Shown here in pieces: positions 16,008 to 23,808 of a DNA stretch of 64,000 nt. The position numbers and the translations under genes are program-made. The notes under the pieces are model-generated. The model ran no database searches and was not told where the DNA came from. It saw only the letters and a program-made list of their open reading frames with translations. Source of the stretch: Hoyosella altamirensis (lineage in GTDB: Bacteria > Actinomycetota > Actinomycetes > Mycobacteriales > Mycobacteriaceae); assembly GCF_014191505.1 (NCBI RefSeq), contig NZ_JACHWS010000003.1, forward strand, positions 372,001 to 436,000, read 5' to 3'. Within the stretch, counting starts at the first letter, position 1. Every line of letters starts with the position of its first letter.

Positions 16008-17103
16008 GGTCGTCTGTTTCGCCTGCGGCGGCCTCGAGTTGAGCTACTGCTTCCGGACGTGGTGCGCCGGTCAGCTGCAGGATATCCACGACTGCGGAGC
16101 GGATTTGCATGATGAGGACAGTGCGGGTGTGTCGGGTGCCCGGAAGATCGTGCTGGGCGTACGACGCTTCCCTAGCCGCCTTCAGCGCGGCCTCACGTAG
16201 TTCATGTTCTGGCAGCGCCCCTGTTATCCAATCCGGAATCAGACAGATAACACGGGCGAGCCGGAATAGCGCCGGCGACAAACTAACGTCGTAGGGGTCA
16301 CGGGCGTGCCGGACCGCATTGGAGACCGCCCTGCACACTCCGCGGCAGGTGGCGGCGGTCGCTTCAACGGATATAACCAGACTTTCCGCTCGCGCCAGCG
16401 CGCGGCGCGCACTCTCACGCTGGCCCCGGCTCCGCAGAAAGGTCGCGCTGGCTAGCCGCTCCCGGGCCGCCGTCACTGAATCGTCGAGTGCGGCCGCCGC
16501 ATACTTCAGTTCTGGCAGCCGCTCAATCGTGAGATCCGCTCGCTGCAAGGACTGGGTGTCGATTGCTTCTGCCGCTTCGTTCACGATTGCAGCGTGGCGG
16601 CCTACGTACTCTTCCGCATAGTCGACGACGGCGTTAACCGGGTTCCCCGGATAGATAGCGGTGAGCACCAGCGCGACGAACCCCCCAATGACCGCATCGG
16701 CGAGCCGGATCCAGGGCGAAACATCCAAGAACGGGCCGACTGCGATCACAACCACCGCGGCGACCGCAGCCTGGTTAACGAGCAAGGGACTCGGTCTGAT
16801 AGCGACGGCAATGGTCACGGCCACCAGAACCGCCACTGCCAGCTGCCACGCGCCCACGCCCGCGACCCGCACGAGCACATCCGCTGCGGCACCCCCAAGC
16901 AGAACTCCGAGGGCAATCTCAACAGCGCGCCGTCGCCGCTGCCCTACCGTCAGGCCTGTCACGATGACGGCGGCAATCGGCGCGAAAAAAGCCCCCTCTT
17001 CCCCGAATGACAGAACGGCGATGAGGTAGGCGAGACCGGCTGAGGTCGCCGCTAACACAAGCAGCGGCGCATGCTTACGCACATTGGCTGCTGCAACTCT
17101 CAT
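15997..17103 (-). CDS. FUSC family membrane protein (aromatic acid exporter-like)
   Basis: A 368-aa protein with about six membrane helices in the first 155 residues (LVLAATSAGLAYLIAVLSFG, AFFAPIAAVIVTG, and others), then a long cytoplasmic helical region. This half-size layout fits FUSC/ArAE proteins, efflux components for aromatic acids and similar compounds. It starts 25 bp after the rhodopsin-transducer homologue and is the last gene of the operon that begins with csbD, so it may export the product of the P450 and lactone-oxidase genes; that is inference. Confidence 0.8.
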   Translation of the reverse strand: MRVAAANVRKHAPLLVLAATSAGLAYLIAVLSFGEEGAFFAPIAAVIVTGLTVGQRRRRAVEIALGVLLGGAAADVLVRVAGVGAWQLAVAVLVAVTIAVAIRPSPLLVNQAAVAAVVVIAVGPFLDVSPWIRLADAVIGGFVALVLTAIYPGNPVNAVVDYAEEYVGRHAAIVNEAAEAIDTQSLQRADLTIERLPELKYAAAALDDSVTAARERLASATFLRSRGQRESARRALARAESLVISVEATAATCRGVCRAVSNAVRHARDPYDVSLSPALFRLARVICLIPDWITGALPEHELREAALKAAREASYAQHDLPGTRHTRTVLIMQIRSAVVDILQLTGAPRPEAVAQLEAAAGETDDLSL

Positions 17104-17128
17104 CGCGGACCTCAGCTCGCCGAGCGTC

Positions 17129-17506
17129 TCACACAGGCGTGCCGGAGTCTACGGCCAGCGCCAGCGCAGACTGCCTGGTATCGAGCCGACGCACCTGAAC
17201 AACGATTGGTGCTCCGCAGGTAACGACCATCGCGTAGGGCACAGTGAGCGGTACCGCTTCCGGCTCGATCAGGTCGTTGATCCGCACATGACGAACGCGG
17301 GCCGCGGGCACCATGATCCGGTACGCGCCAACCGGGTCACGGTCAGCGAAATAGACCGTCACTGCAGCGCATGCGTCCGCGGAGCCCGCATTGAGAATGC
17401 ATAGCTCATCGCGGCTCGTGAACTCTGGTTCAGGACCCGTCCCGTGCGCTGGGATGTTCCCGGCGGTGAACGCCCACCGACGGTGGCCGATTGGACTATT
17501 TGTCAC
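17129..17506 (-). CDS. Sensory rhodopsin transducer-like protein (ASRT family)
   Basis: A 125-aa soluble protein. It matches the Anabaena sensory rhodopsin transducer family (PF07100): WAFTAGNIPAHGTGPEPEF, LCILNAGSADA, YFADRDPVGAYRI, VRHVRINDL and a C-terminal PIVVQVRRLDTRQSAL, which closely follow the Anabaena protein. ASRT is a tetrameric beta-sandwich that interacts with a microbial rhodopsin; most homologues are found without one and may bind sugars or DNA. No rhodopsin gene occurs in this window. Its start overlaps the stop of the lactone oxidase by 4 bp, so translation is coupled. Confidence 0.88.
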   Translation of the reverse strand: MTNSPIGHRRWAFTAGNIPAHGTGPEPEFTSRDELCILNAGSADACAAVTVYFADRDPVGAYRIMVPAARVRHVRINDLIEPEAVPLTVPYAMVVTCGAPIVVQVRRLDTRQSALALAVDSGTPV

Positions 17507-18708
17507 GACGCCCCCTGCAGCCCGAAGAGTTCGGCGAGGTAGTCATTCATGAAGACTCCTTCAGGGTCGCACTCCTGCCGCAGTTCGAGGAAGTCATCCC
17601 AGTCCGGATACATCCTCCGAAGATCAGGCGCGTTTCGGTAATGCTTCTTGCCCCAATGGGGACGTCCGCCCCAATCGAGGAAAAGCGCCTCCATATCCCG
17701 GAAGTAGGTCTCGTGGTCAAGACTCGCGTTCTGGAGTAGCGCAATCGTCATCGTCGGCTGCGGCGTATTCGACAGCATTGCGTCATCCGGCGCGACGGTC
17801 CGAACGAGAACGCGCCACCCTACTTTGTCCCGATGCCGCTCCTTCACGCGCTCGCGCACACGGCGAAAAGCCTCGAGCCCGTTCTCGAGCGGAAGCATGT
17901 ATTCCATTTCGTCGAACTTCAGATCACGGAAGTTCGGTATGACCTCGTATGAAGGGCCCTGCACATCCTTCTTTAGATAGCCGGGCGGAGAGATCACTGG
18001 TTCGTCGCCCGGCACTGTGAGAACACGAACTTGTGCGCGATCGCTGCGCGGATACCAGTAGAAATCCACATGACGGCACGTCTGTGACAGTTCTTCGAAG
18101 TGGCTAAGAACCCAGTCGATATGTGTCATCCAGTTCAGGCGATGTAGGTCATAAGCTGGCTGCACCCGCAAGGTCAGCGACGTCAATATCCCCAGAGCCC
18201 CCAGCGCTACCTGCGCCCCGCGGAGCAGAGTCCTGCCACGCGCGTCATCGGAGCCTTCCCCGAATCGCACCAGTTCGCCAGTCCCTGTTACCAGCGTTCC
18301 ACCCGCGAGGGTGGAGGATAAGTTCCCCAGATTCCGGCCTGTGCCGTGCGTGCCTGTGCCAATAGCACCCGCAAGGGACTGATAGTCGACGTCGCCAAGA
18401 TTCTCCATGGCAAGTCCATGCTCTGCCAGTGCAGAACCGGCATCAGCGAGACCGGTTCCGGGCAGCAATGTGGCTCGGCCGTTACTTTTGTCGGCACCCA
18501 CGAGCCCCGACATTCTGCCGAGTGAAATCAGCGTGTCCCCAGTCTCGGCCAGCGGTGTCGAAGAATGCCCCGACCCCACTGGGCGGATGGAACCACCCCG
18601 ATCAAGTGCCTCACGAACGATGTCGATGACCTCTTGCTCAGAACTGGGCTGACAAAGGTGTTCGGCATCGAACGCGAGGCTTCCTGACCAGTTGACGAAA
18701 CGTTCCAT
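17503..18708 (-). CDS. FAD-linked sugar-lactone oxidase (D-arabinono/L-gulono-1,4-lactone type)
   Basis: A 401-aa VAO-family flavoenzyme. The N-terminal FAD-binding domain has GSIRPVGSGHSSTPLAETG and AGAIGTGTHGTGRNLGNLSS; the C-terminal ALO domain ends near RPHWGKKHYRNAPDLRRMYP. This is the pattern of D-arabinono-1,4-lactone oxidase and of mycobacterial L-gulono-1,4-lactone dehydrogenase. The GTGTHGTG segment lacks the His usually used for covalent FAD attachment in some members, so FAD may be non-covalent. The start ATG shares one base with the P450 stop (TGATG). The natural substrate here is unknown. Confidence 0.87.
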   Translation of the reverse strand: MERFVNWSGSLAFDAEHLCQPSSEQEVIDIVREALDRGGSIRPVGSGHSSTPLAETGDTLISLGRMSGLVGADKSNGRATLLPGTGLADAGSALAEHGLAMENLGDVDYQSLAGAIGTGTHGTGRNLGNLSSTLAGGTLVTGTGELVRFGEGSDDARGRTLLRGAQVALGALGILTSLTLRVQPAYDLHRLNWMTHIDWVLSHFEELSQTCRHVDFYWYPRSDRAQVRVLTVPGDEPVISPPGYLKKDVQGPSYEVIPNFRDLKFDEMEYMLPLENGLEAFRRVRERVKERHRDKVGWRVLVRTVAPDDAMLSNTPQPTMTIALLQNASLDHETYFRDMEALFLDWGGRPHWGKKHYRNAPDLRRMYPDWDDFLELRQECDPEGVFMNDYLAELFGLQGAS

Positions 18709-20087
18709 CAGCTGACCGCGAACTCGATCCCGAAATTGTTGTAGGTCTCGGGAAGGTCTTCAGCTGGCGATAGTTTCGGCTCGGAAACAAGCTCGAATGC
18801 TGCCGTGCTGACCATTTGGGCCAGCATCGTGCTTGTCGTGAGCAGCACTACGTTCCTGCCTGGACACTCAGCTGGGCCCCCGCTGAAAGGAACCAGGGAC
18901 GGTTCCTTGTGTGCGCGGCCGTCGAGCCAAATTTCCGGCTCGAACCGGTCCGCAAACGGGAACTTGGCCTCGTCGCGGTGAAAAGCCGCTGCGACGATGA
19001 GGATCGCCGCACCCGACGGGATCGTCACCCCCTTGCCGTCGCGCTGCCAATGGGTGTCTTCCGTAGTGTCGCGAAGAATCACTGGCGTAGTCGGCCACAA
19101 CCGAACCGACTCGAGGACAACGGAACGCAGGTACGGCAGTAGCTGTGGAGTTCCGCTTCGGAGGGTTTCGGCGTCTCTGCGTGCCGCCTTCATCTTTTCT
19201 GGATGTGCCGCGAGGAGAGCCAGAGCACGGATTGATGCCATACCAGCTGCGTCAAAAGCGAACAGCCAGTGCGGGATCTGCCCTACCTCTTCCTCGCGGT
19301 CACCAACTCCAGGCAGAGATGCGGCAAGCGAGTCTGCTGGCGCGTTGTCCACGTAACGGTGGAGCCGTTCAGTGAACTCTTCGCGCAAGCGTCGGCGACT
19401 CGGGCGGAAATACGCCCAATTCGCGTTCCCACGCAGCTTCCACAACATGTCAGTGAGTTCTTCATCGTCACGAGCAGCCGGGCCGAGGACGACGCTCCGA
19501 ACTACTCGCCACCACGCTCGATTGAACTCGTCTGCATCGAGCTTGCCGACGATCCGCGCACGATCGCATAGTTGTTGCGCTTCCTCCACGACGCATTTGA
19601 CCAGACCCTCTGCATTCTCGTGGATCTCGTCGGTCATTCCCAGCGCACGTTCATTTGTCTCACGCCGCCGAGTCCGCTCCGTGCCCTCCGAAATCAGGGA
19701 TCCGTGCGGCTGAAATACCGAAAGTGCTGCCTGTTTTTCCCTGTTTGCTGGGTGGAACGGTTCTGGGGCGCCGTCTAGCACCGCGCCAACATCTTGGTGA
19801 TCGAGAATCACCGCGAATCGGCGCCCGAACACGGAGACCTCGACCGGCTCAGGTCCGTGCTCCTTCCGGAGCTCCCGGACCTTCTGTACCCCGGGCGCAT
19901 CCGCCTGGATTTTCTCCAGCAGCGCCATTACCGGCCGACGCCGTGCAATGACCCCTGACGCCAGCGAAGGCGTGCCGAGTTGCGCCATCAGCGCAAGCCC
20001 TTTCACACCACTCACCTGATGCTCGCCGCCAGAACGGTTGACCTCCCACTGCTTACCTTTTTCCGGTTTCAGGGAGGTCATAGTCAC
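18708..20087 (-). CDS. Cytochrome P450 with unusual I-helix
   Basis: A 459-aa P450. The ExxR motif is ESVR, the PERF-like part is FADRFEPEIWL, and the heme segment is PFSGGPAECPGRN with Cys408. The I-helix reads FAFDAAGMASIR where most P450s have AGxDT/S, so the acid-alcohol pair for oxygen activation is missing. This is seen in P450s that rearrange peroxides (allene oxide synthase or prostacyclin-synthase-like) or use peroxide. No signal anchor. Start overlaps the lipoprotein stop by 4 bp. No ferredoxin or reductase gene is adjacent. Substrate unknown. Confidence 0.87.
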   Translation of the reverse strand: MTMTSLKPEKGKQWEVNRSGGEHQVSGVKGLALMAQLGTPSLASGVIARRRPVMALLEKIQADAPGVQKVRELRKEHGPEPVEVSVFGRRFAVILDHQDVGAVLDGAPEPFHPANREKQAALSVFQPHGSLISEGTERTRRRETNERALGMTDEIHENAEGLVKCVVEEAQQLCDRARIVGKLDADEFNRAWWRVVRSVVLGPAARDDEELTDMLWKLRGNANWAYFRPSRRRLREEFTERLHRYVDNAPADSLAASLPGVGDREEEVGQIPHWLFAFDAAGMASIRALALLAAHPEKMKAARRDAETLRSGTPQLLPYLRSVVLESVRLWPTTPVILRDTTEDTHWQRDGKGVTIPSGAAILIVAAAFHRDEAKFPFADRFEPEIWLDGRAHKEPSLVPFSGGPAECPGRNVVLLTTSTMLAQMVSTAAFELVSEPKLSPAEDLPETYNNFGIEFAVS

Positions 20088-20470
20088 ATGCCCCCGGTGT
20101 CCGCATCACGGATCGCGGTGTCTGCCTCAGCCGGATCCTCGCACACCTCAAGGAGACGCGTCGTCGTGTCGTTCACCTCGGGATCATTGGGTTCGACCGT
20201 CCGGTCAAGTTCGTCCTCGAGATAGGCCGTGACCGTTTCTAACTGCTCATCCTCATCTTGTTCGATGAAGTCCGAGCAGCTCGTATCACCGCCGGTGGTC
20301 CAGATCCCCTCGACTTCTTCTTGCGCGTCATCCCACGTCTCGCCGAGCTGGTCACCGTTGAGTCCGTCGTCAGTCGTCACCTCGTCATCGCCACATGCGG
20401 CCACGCCGAGTGCTAACGGGAGCGCACAAGCTGCCGCGAGCAGGCCCTTCTTTGTACCCTTCTTTCTCAT
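20084..20470 (-). CDS. Small lipoprotein
   Basis: A 128-aa protein with a basic start (MRKKGTKKG), a hydrophobic stretch and the lipobox LGVAAC (Cys26), so lipid-anchored outside the membrane. The mature part is very acidic and has two more Cys (CSDF, EVCEDP) that could form a disulfide. No family recognised. It is translationally coupled to the P450 by a 4-bp overlap and lies 52 bp after csbD; no separate promoter is visible. Confidence 0.75.
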   Translation of the reverse strand: MRKKGTKKGLLAAACALPLALGVAACGDDEVTTDDGLNGDQLGETWDDAQEEVEGIWTTGGDTSCSDFIEQDEDEQLETVTAYLEDELDRTVEPNDPEVNDTTTRLLEVCEDPAEADTAIRDADTGGM

Positions 20471-20522
20471 CTCAACCCCCTACGCTACGGATTTGCTGAT
20501 CTGGCCGGATCCGTCTGGGCAC

Positions 20523-20726
20523 CTAGTTGTCGGGAGTTATGGCGTCCTTTGCCTTCTTCGCGGCGTCTGCAGCCTTGTCTTTTGCCTGTTTCGCCTTCCC
20601 CGCGACCTTGTCGCCCGTACCTTCATCCTTCAACTGCTGGTCATCAGTAGCTTCGCCGGCAGTTTCCTTCGTGCGGCCTTTCAGTTCCTCGGCCTTGTGC
20701 TTGATCTCATCAGAGAAGTCAGACAT
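20523..20726 (-). CDS. CsbD family stress protein
   Basis: A 67-aa charged, Ala/Lys-rich helical protein of the CsbD family (DEIKHKAEELKGRTKETAGE, then DKVAGKAKQAKDKAADA). CsbD-like proteins are general-stress products under sigma B in Bacillus, of unknown mechanism. The frame opens at 20732, but AAGGA favours the second ATG at 20726. A very good SigF promoter lies 51 nt upstream. It probably heads a transcript running through the lipoprotein, P450, lactone oxidase, ASRT-like and FUSC genes. Confidence 0.88.
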   Translation of the reverse strand: MSDFSDEIKHKAEELKGRTKETAGEATDDQQLKDEGTGDKVAGKAKQAKDKAADAAKKAKDAITPDN

Positions 20727-20777
20727 GAACATTCCTTTCTGTTGGGTGACACCGGCAGTCCCCGTGTCACCTCCTGC

Positions 20778-20802
20778 CTACCCGGCATCAGGTCAGGCAA
20801 AC
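20778..20802 (-). promoter_or_regulatory. SigF-type promoter for csbD and the P450 operon
   Basis: Minus strand GTTT (20802-20799), 15-nt spacer, GGGTAG (20783-20778). It is the only recognisable promoter ahead of six close-packed minus-strand genes. Confidence 0.82.
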
Positions 20803-20820
20803 CCCACAAACAGGAAAAAA

Positions 20821-22065
20821 TCAGTGTGCCGATGAGCGGCTGAGCGCTCCCTTCGGAACTGGAATGGAGCGGGCGTACGCGCGCTCCGTCTCTTGCGCGA
20901 CCTGTTCCCAGGAATACCGGGCTACGGCGCGATCCCGCCCAGCAATGCCCCATCCTTCCGCCACTGAAGGGTGGCCGAGGATCTCCCGAAGACCGTTGAT
21001 CAGCAACCGTGGACGGTCGGGAGGTACGAGCATTCCCGTTACCCCGTCCACAATCGTGTCGAGGATTCCGCCAACCGCATGTGCGACTACCGGCACTCCG
21101 CACGCCATCGCTTCTAGGGTCACCATTCCGAACGGCTCGTACCATGGTGTGCAGAGGACCACGTCGGCAGAACGCAGCAGACTCGGCATGTACTCCCGTG
21201 GAACGTGTCCTACCAGATGTACTCGATCAGCCACGCCCAGATCGTCTGCGAGTGCCTTCAGCCGCTGCGCCTCGTGGTCCTCGCTGAGAAGTCCGTGGGC
21301 CGGGCCTCCCGCAATGACAAGTTCGACATCAGGCAATGCGGCGACTGCCCGGATGGCAATGTCAAAACCTTTGCGCGGCACAAGCCTTCCAGCCGAGACA
21401 ATTCGCTTCACTGCTGAACTCGGTTGGTTTGACCGGTCTCTGGCGCCATCAGACGGTTCCGTGTCAGGCGTGAAGAGACTCAAGTCAACTCCGGACGGCA
21501 CGACCGAGATACGGGCGCGTGGTGTTCCCATTCTGCCGAGTTCGAAGGCTTCGTCAGAACTCGTGGCGATGATCCGCGAAGCGGCCTTCGCGACGACACG
21601 CTCGGTCCGGATCCGGTCTTCGGGGCTCGTATCCGCCGCGCCCTGGAATCGCCGCTTCACGGTCCCCAGAGCGTGGAAAGTCTGCACTGTGGGCGTCCCC
21701 AGCGCCCTCGCAGCCAATTGCGTTGCGATGCCGGACATCCAGAAGTGCGCGTGCGCGATGTCGGGTGCGCGAACCTCCCAGTCCTGCCTCAAGTAACGTG
21801 CGAAATCTGTCATATGAGGGAGGATTTCGTCTTTCGGAACCGTTCGCGGGGGGCCAGCCGGAACGTGGACGACCTCATAACCGGCGTCGACCCGGATGCG
21901 CTCCGGGACGTCCGGGTCCTCACGTCTGGTGTACACCGCAACCTCATTACCCCGGCGTGCGAGTGCTGCGGACAACTCCGCCACATGGACACCCTGGCCC
22001 CCAGAGTCGACAGTTCCCGGCCTCGCTAGCGGGCTGGCGTGCTCAGAAACCATCGCGATCCGCAT
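20821..22065 (-). CDS. Glycosyltransferase family 4
   Basis: A 414-aa GT-B glycosyltransferase. N-terminal acceptor domain: MRIAMVSEHASPL and GGQGVHVAELSAAL. C-terminal nucleotide-sugar domain: VSAGRLVPRKGFDIAI and the E-x7-E motif in EPFGMVTLEAM. It is most like the MshA/sucrose-synthase-type GT4 group, but the acceptor is not known. GGAAGGTGGG precedes the ATG at 22065; the longer frame from 22224 contains the promoter and is rejected. Its gene ends 18 bp before the csbD -35 box. Confidence 0.88.
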   Translation of the reverse strand: MRIAMVSEHASPLARPGTVDSGGQGVHVAELSAALARRGNEVAVYTRREDPDVPERIRVDAGYEVVHVPAGPPRTVPKDEILPHMTDFARYLRQDWEVRAPDIAHAHFWMSGIATQLAARALGTPTVQTFHALGTVKRRFQGAADTSPEDRIRTERVVAKAASRIIATSSDEAFELGRMGTPRARISVVPSGVDLSLFTPDTEPSDGARDRSNQPSSAVKRIVSAGRLVPRKGFDIAIRAVAALPDVELVIAGGPAHGLLSEDHEAQRLKALADDLGVADRVHLVGHVPREYMPSLLRSADVVLCTPWYEPFGMVTLEAMACGVPVVAHAVGGILDTIVDGVTGMLVPPDRPRLLINGLREILGHPSVAEGWGIAGRDRAVARYSWEQVAQETERAYARSIPVPKGALSRSSAH

Positions 22066-22157
22066 GTCCCACCTTCCTCGTATCAGGTGCGAGTGCCGAC
22101 CGCACATGCAGTACGAGAATCGAGAGTCCGCTGCACCCCTCTGCCATACGAATGCGT

Positions 22158-22183
22158 CTACCCACCGGTGCTGCCTGTCAAAC
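22158..22183 (-). promoter_or_regulatory. SigF-type promoter for the GT4 gene
   Basis: Minus strand GTTT (22183-22180), 16-nt spacer, GGGTAG (22163-22158), with a leader of roughly 85 nt. Confidence 0.72.
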
Positions 22184-22260
22184 ATCAACATCTCGCCGCA
22201 AATGATAAAAACTCCCGGCATCAATGATTATCTGGGCGGTGTGCGCGGTACCCCGTATCC

Positions 22261-23802
22261 ATGACATCGCTTTGGCTCGAAACGAGGAAGGCACCCGCCG
22301 CCGCTGAACTCCACACCGTCGACACATCCACGAAACCCGATGTGGTGATCGTCGGCGCCGGGGTCACGGGCCTGGTGTGCGGCCTAGAATGCGCCCGAGC
22401 CGGTCTGCGCGTTGCAGTGCTTGATGCTCGCGGTGTAGCCGAGGTCACGACAGGACTTACCACCGCGAAAGCCTCTTGCCTGCAAGGCGCGAAGACCAGC
22501 GAGATTGTGCGAGAACACGGAAGCGAGGCCGCTCGTGAATATGTGGCGGTCAACCAGTCGGCACTGTCATGGCTGCGCGAGTTCTGCGCCGGTGCGGGTG
22601 TAGAGATACAGACTCGAGCCGCATACACGATTGCGCAACACGACTCGTCTCTCGAAACGCTCGAACGCGAAGCTGACGCTGCGAGCGCAGCTGGGCTGAA
22701 GGTCGACTCCTCCCGTGGTGCCCCCCTGGATTTCGCGCCCTTCCCGATCGCCGGGTTCGTGGGACTCAATGATCAGGCGCAGTTCAATCCAGTCGAGTTG
22801 GCCGACGCGCTCGCATCGCAGATTCGTGAGCTGGGAGGAGGTATTTACCAGGGAATCCGCGCCGAAGGGGTCAGTACTTCCGGCACTCTCACGGTGCACA
22901 CAACTCACGGTGACATCGTCACCGATCGGGTCGTGCTCGCGACGGGAACTCCGATTCTTGATCGTGGCGGATTCTTCGCCAAACTTGAGCCACAGCGCTC
23001 GTACCTCGCTGCGTTTGCGGTACCCAGTGGAACACTGCAGCCGGAAGGGATGTACGTGTCCATTGATTCTCCTGAGGTGGCTCCTACGCGTTCGCTGCGC
23101 TCCGCTCCCGGACATCTGCTTGTCGGGGGCAATGGGCACGTCGTTGGGCGCGCAGCGAACACGCGTGTATGTGCCCGCGACCTTCTGACGTGGACAAGTC
23201 ATTACTTCCCCGAGGTCGCCCCCACTCAGCAATGGTCAGCACAGGACTACTCGAGTGTCGATGGGCTGCCCGTGGTCGGTGCGCTCACGCCCGCGAGCGA
23301 CAAGGTGCTTATCGCCAGCGGGTACGCGAAATGGGGAATGACCAACGGCGTTGCGGCAGGCCGCATTCTTGCGGAGCGCATTTCTGGCAGCGCGGCAAAG
23401 TCCGGCGGCACTTTGCCGGGTACGGAACTGTTCGATAGTCAGCGTTCACTCGCGGTCCGGCGTTTGCCAAATTTCACAGCGACAAACGCGAAGGTCGGCA
23501 TGAACGCCATTAAGAGCTGGGCACAGTTAGCACGGACTTTGCCGCAGGCTCCCGCTGAGGGCGAGGGCGTCGTCCATCGGCATCAACTCAAGCCCGTCGC
23601 GACCAGCACTGTTGATGGCGAAACGCGGACGGTGTCAGCGATTTGCCCTCACTTGAAAGCGCTCTTGTGCTGGAACTCTGCCGAACGGTCGTGGGACTGC
23701 CCCCTGCACGGTTCCAGGTTCAATGCTGACGGAACTTTACTCGAAGGGCCCGCCACTCGTGACCTGGCGGCGGCCCCCTCACCAGAATGGAAAGGAAGCT
23801 GA
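22261..23802 (+). CDS. FAD-dependent oxidoreductase with C-terminal Rieske domain
   Basis: A 513-aa fusion. Residues about 26-375 form a DAO-type FAD domain (VVIVGAGVTGLVCGLECARAG; late FAD segment LIASGYAKWGMTNGVAAG). Residues about 430-505 form a Rieske 2Fe-2S domain with CPHLKALLCWN and, about 15 residues later, CPLHGSRF, giving the Cys-His/Cys-His ligand set. Such fusions are widespread in bacteria with unknown substrates. The baeRF-type gene follows after 6 bp. It is divergent from the GT4 gene; I see no SigF box facing this way. Confidence 0.87.
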   Translation: MTSLWLETRKAPAAAELHTVDTSTKPDVVIVGAGVTGLVCGLECARAGLRVAVLDARGVAEVTTGLTTAKASCLQGAKTSEIVREHGSEAAREYVAVNQSALSWLREFCAGAGVEIQTRAAYTIAQHDSSLETLEREADAASAAGLKVDSSRGAPLDFAPFPIAGFVGLNDQAQFNPVELADALASQIRELGGGIYQGIRAEGVSTSGTLTVHTTHGDIVTDRVVLATGTPILDRGGFFAKLEPQRSYLAAFAVPSGTLQPEGMYVSIDSPEVAPTRSLRSAPGHLLVGGNGHVVGRAANTRVCARDLLTWTSHYFPEVAPTQQWSAQDYSSVDGLPVVGALTPASDKVLIASGYAKWGMTNGVAAGRILAERISGSAAKSGGTLPGTELFDSQRSLAVRRLPNFTATNAKVGMNAIKSWAQLARTLPQAPAEGEGVVHRHQLKPVATSTVDGETRTVSAICPHLKALLCWNSAERSWDCPLHGSRFNADGTLLEGPATRDLAAAPSPEWKGS

Positions 23803-23808
23803 AACTGA

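Noticed and set aside
20864-21796. 310-codon plus-strand frame
   Set aside because: Wholly antisense to the GT4 gene; composition rich in Ser/Arg/Thr as expected for a shadow.
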